The position numbers were made by a program, and so were the translations under genes. A model generated the notes under the pieces. The model made no database searches and was not told the origin of the DNA. It was given only the letters and a program-made list of their open reading frames with translations. A stretch of DNA of 64,000 bases from Orientallactaga sibirica (lineage: Eukaryota; Chordata; Mammalia; Rodentia; Dipodidae), in assembly GCA_036365145.1 (NCBI GenBank), contig JAEOAD010000025.1, forward strand, positions 29,087,001-29,151,000. The letters are read 5' to 3'. Shown in pieces: positions 56,801 to 59,800 of the stretch; positions within the stretch are counted from its first letter, which is position 1, and each line of letters begins with the position of its first letter.

Positions 56801-59800
56801 TGAAATGTTGACCACCACAGACAAGGCATGATGAAACACACACAGGTCTGCAGCAGAGGGTGGGCATGGCCTTGCTCTCAAACATACTATGGTGATGACA
56901 CGGCTGACCTCTGCACTGGTTTCTTCACACAGCAGAGCTGGCCGTGACGACAAGGCACATGTGAGAAAGCCCCTTAACCGGAGCACAATGACGAAATCCC
57001 TGGAGCTGGAACTGTAGAGGTGGTGTCCGAATGATGGGCCAGGGCCTTACTGTGGCCAGGGAGCAGCAGAGGCTTCCAGTGCTCAGGGAGGGACAGTGAA
57101 TAACATGAATTTTACATGGGCCTTGCCCCTGCCTGCAACTCACCTCACTGATGGAGGGAAACCGTTCTGTTCCAGAGTCCAAGCCACTGTCAGCCTCCTG
57201 GGAATCCAGAGAGAGGCGGCCTGAAAATGAAGATAGATGGGGTTTAAAAATTTTTTAAATATTTTATTTTTATTTGTGAGAGAGAGAGGGAGGGAGGGAG
57301 GGGGGAGGGAGGAAAAGAATATGGGTTGCCAGGGCCTCCAGCCACTGCAAACAAACTCCAGGCACATGTGCCACCTTATACATTTGGCTTACATGGGTTC
57401 TGGGGAATTGAACCTTGGTCCTTTGGCTTTGCAGGCAAGCACCTTAACCGCTAAGCCATCTCTCTAGCCCATTAGACGGGTTTTTTTTCCCCAACATTTT
57501 ATTTATTTATTTGAAGGGAGGAGGGAGAGAATGGGCATTCCAGGGCCTCTAGCCACTACAAACAAACTTCATATGCATGTGCCACCTTGTACATCTGGCT
57601 TACTGGGTACTGGAGAATTAAACCTGGGTCCTTAGGCTTTGCAGGCAAGTGCCTAACCACTAAGCAATCTCTCCAGCCCTAGACAGTTTTTTTTTTTAAA
57701 GATTTTATTTTATTTATTTATTAGAGACAGAGAGAGGGAGAGAGAGAACAAGTGAGAATGGGCACACAGGGCCTCTAGCCACTGCAAACGAACTCCAGGC
57801 GCATGCACTACCATGTGCATCTGGCTTATGTGGGACCTGGAGAGTTGAACCAGGGTCCTTAGGCTTCACAGGCAAACACCTTAACCGCTAAGCCATCTCT
57901 CCAGCCTGCCTAGACAGTTTTTTTAAAAATATTTTTTATTTATTTGCAAGCAAATAGGATATATATAGAGAGGCATGACAAGGCCTCTAGTCACTGCAAA
58001 TGAACTCCAGATGCATGTGCCACTTTGTGCATCTGGCTTTATGTGGGTACTTGGGAACTGAACTCAGGTTGTTAGGTTTTAATTTTAAAAAGCTCCAGGA
58101 GGCTAGAGAGATGGCTTAGCAGTTAAATGCTTGCCTGTGAAGCCTAAGAACCCTGGTTTGAGGCTTGATTCTCCAGGACCCATGTAAGCCAGATGCACAA
58201 GGGGGTGCATGAATCTGGAGTTCGTTTGCAGTGGCTGGAGGCCCTGGCGCACCCATCCTCTCTCTCTAACTACCTATTTCTGTATCTATCTCTCTCTCAG
58301 ATAAGTAAATAAAAAATAAAATATAAAAAAAAAAAAAAAGCTCCAGGAGCCAGGCATGGTGGTACACACCTTTAATCCCAGCCCAGGGAGACAGAGGTAG
58401 TTGGGTTGCTCTGGTTTGAAGGCAGCCTGAGACTACACAGTGAATTCCAGGTCAGCCTGGGCTACACTTAGACCCTACTTCAAAAAACCAAAATAAACAA
58501 ACCAACAAATAAATAAAAAATAAAGCTCCAGGAGGGGCTGGAGAGATAGCTCAGAGGTTAAGGCACTTGCCTTCAAAGCCTAATGGCCTGGGTTCAATTC
58601 CCCAGTACCCATGTAAAGCCAGATGCTCTACATGGAGCATGCATCTGGAGTTAATTTACAGTGGCTGGAGGCCCTGGTATACCCAATCATATTCTCTGTC
58701 TGCTTGCAAATAAATAAAAATATTTTTAAAAAGATATAGCTGGGCATGGTGGCCCATGCCTTTAATCCCAGCACTCAGGTGGCAGAGGTTGGAGGGTTAC
58801 TGTGAGTTCAAGGCTCAGACTACATAGTGAATTCCAGGTCACTCTGGGCTACAGCAAGACTTTACCTAAAAATAAAGTAAAATAAACTCTAAGAAGGGCT
58901 GGGGAGATGGCTCAATGGTTAAAGCACTTGCTTGCAAAGCCTGAGGGCTCTGGGTTCAATTCCCACATACTGCCAGATGCACAAAGTGATGCACACATCT
59001 GGAATTCATTTGCAGTGGCAGTAGGCCCTAATATGTCCACCCATTCTTATTCTCTCTCTCAAGGAAGTAAATAATTTTTTAAAAACTCAGGAAAGTGGTT
59101 AACATATAGGCATGAGGACCGAAGTTTGGATCTCCAGGACTTTTGGAAAAGCCAGGCATCGTGGCGCATGCCTATAACAAACACTGGCTCTAGGGAGCCA
59201 GAGACGAGATCTCCAGGACTTACTAGCCAGTCTAGCCAAACTGGTGAGCTCTAGGGTGAATGAAACCCTAGCTCAGAAAACAACATGCAGAGCCATTCCC
59301 AGCACTCTGGAGGCTGAGCTAGGAGCATCACCGTGAGGTTGAGGCCAGCCTGGGCTACAGAGGGAATCTCAAGCTAGAGTAAGAGCCTGCTTTAAGACAG
59401 AAAGACAAACAAAAATGAAAACAAAAACGTAAGGTGGGACAGCGATTGAGAAGATACCTGACGTCAATCTCTGGGCTGCACACACATATGCGTGCACACA
59501 TACATGTGCCTGCATGCACACACACCACACTCACATACACAAGGCAAAAGAGCTCAGACTTGGAAAAGAGCCTTTATTGTATTCTGCATGCCTGAGCCCA
59601 GGACAGAAGATGCCACCTTCCTTTCCTTTCCCTTCCCATTCCTCCGGCTCTGTCGCCGTGTTACTCTGCCGTCTACTCTCACCACACCGAGCTTTCCTAC
59701 CTCTACGCTGGTGCACAGGATACGCTCCCTCCTGGAGTAAGACTGCAGCACTGCTCCTCAACTCAGTCCTCACTCAGCTCTGCTTACCATCGCTTCTCCC

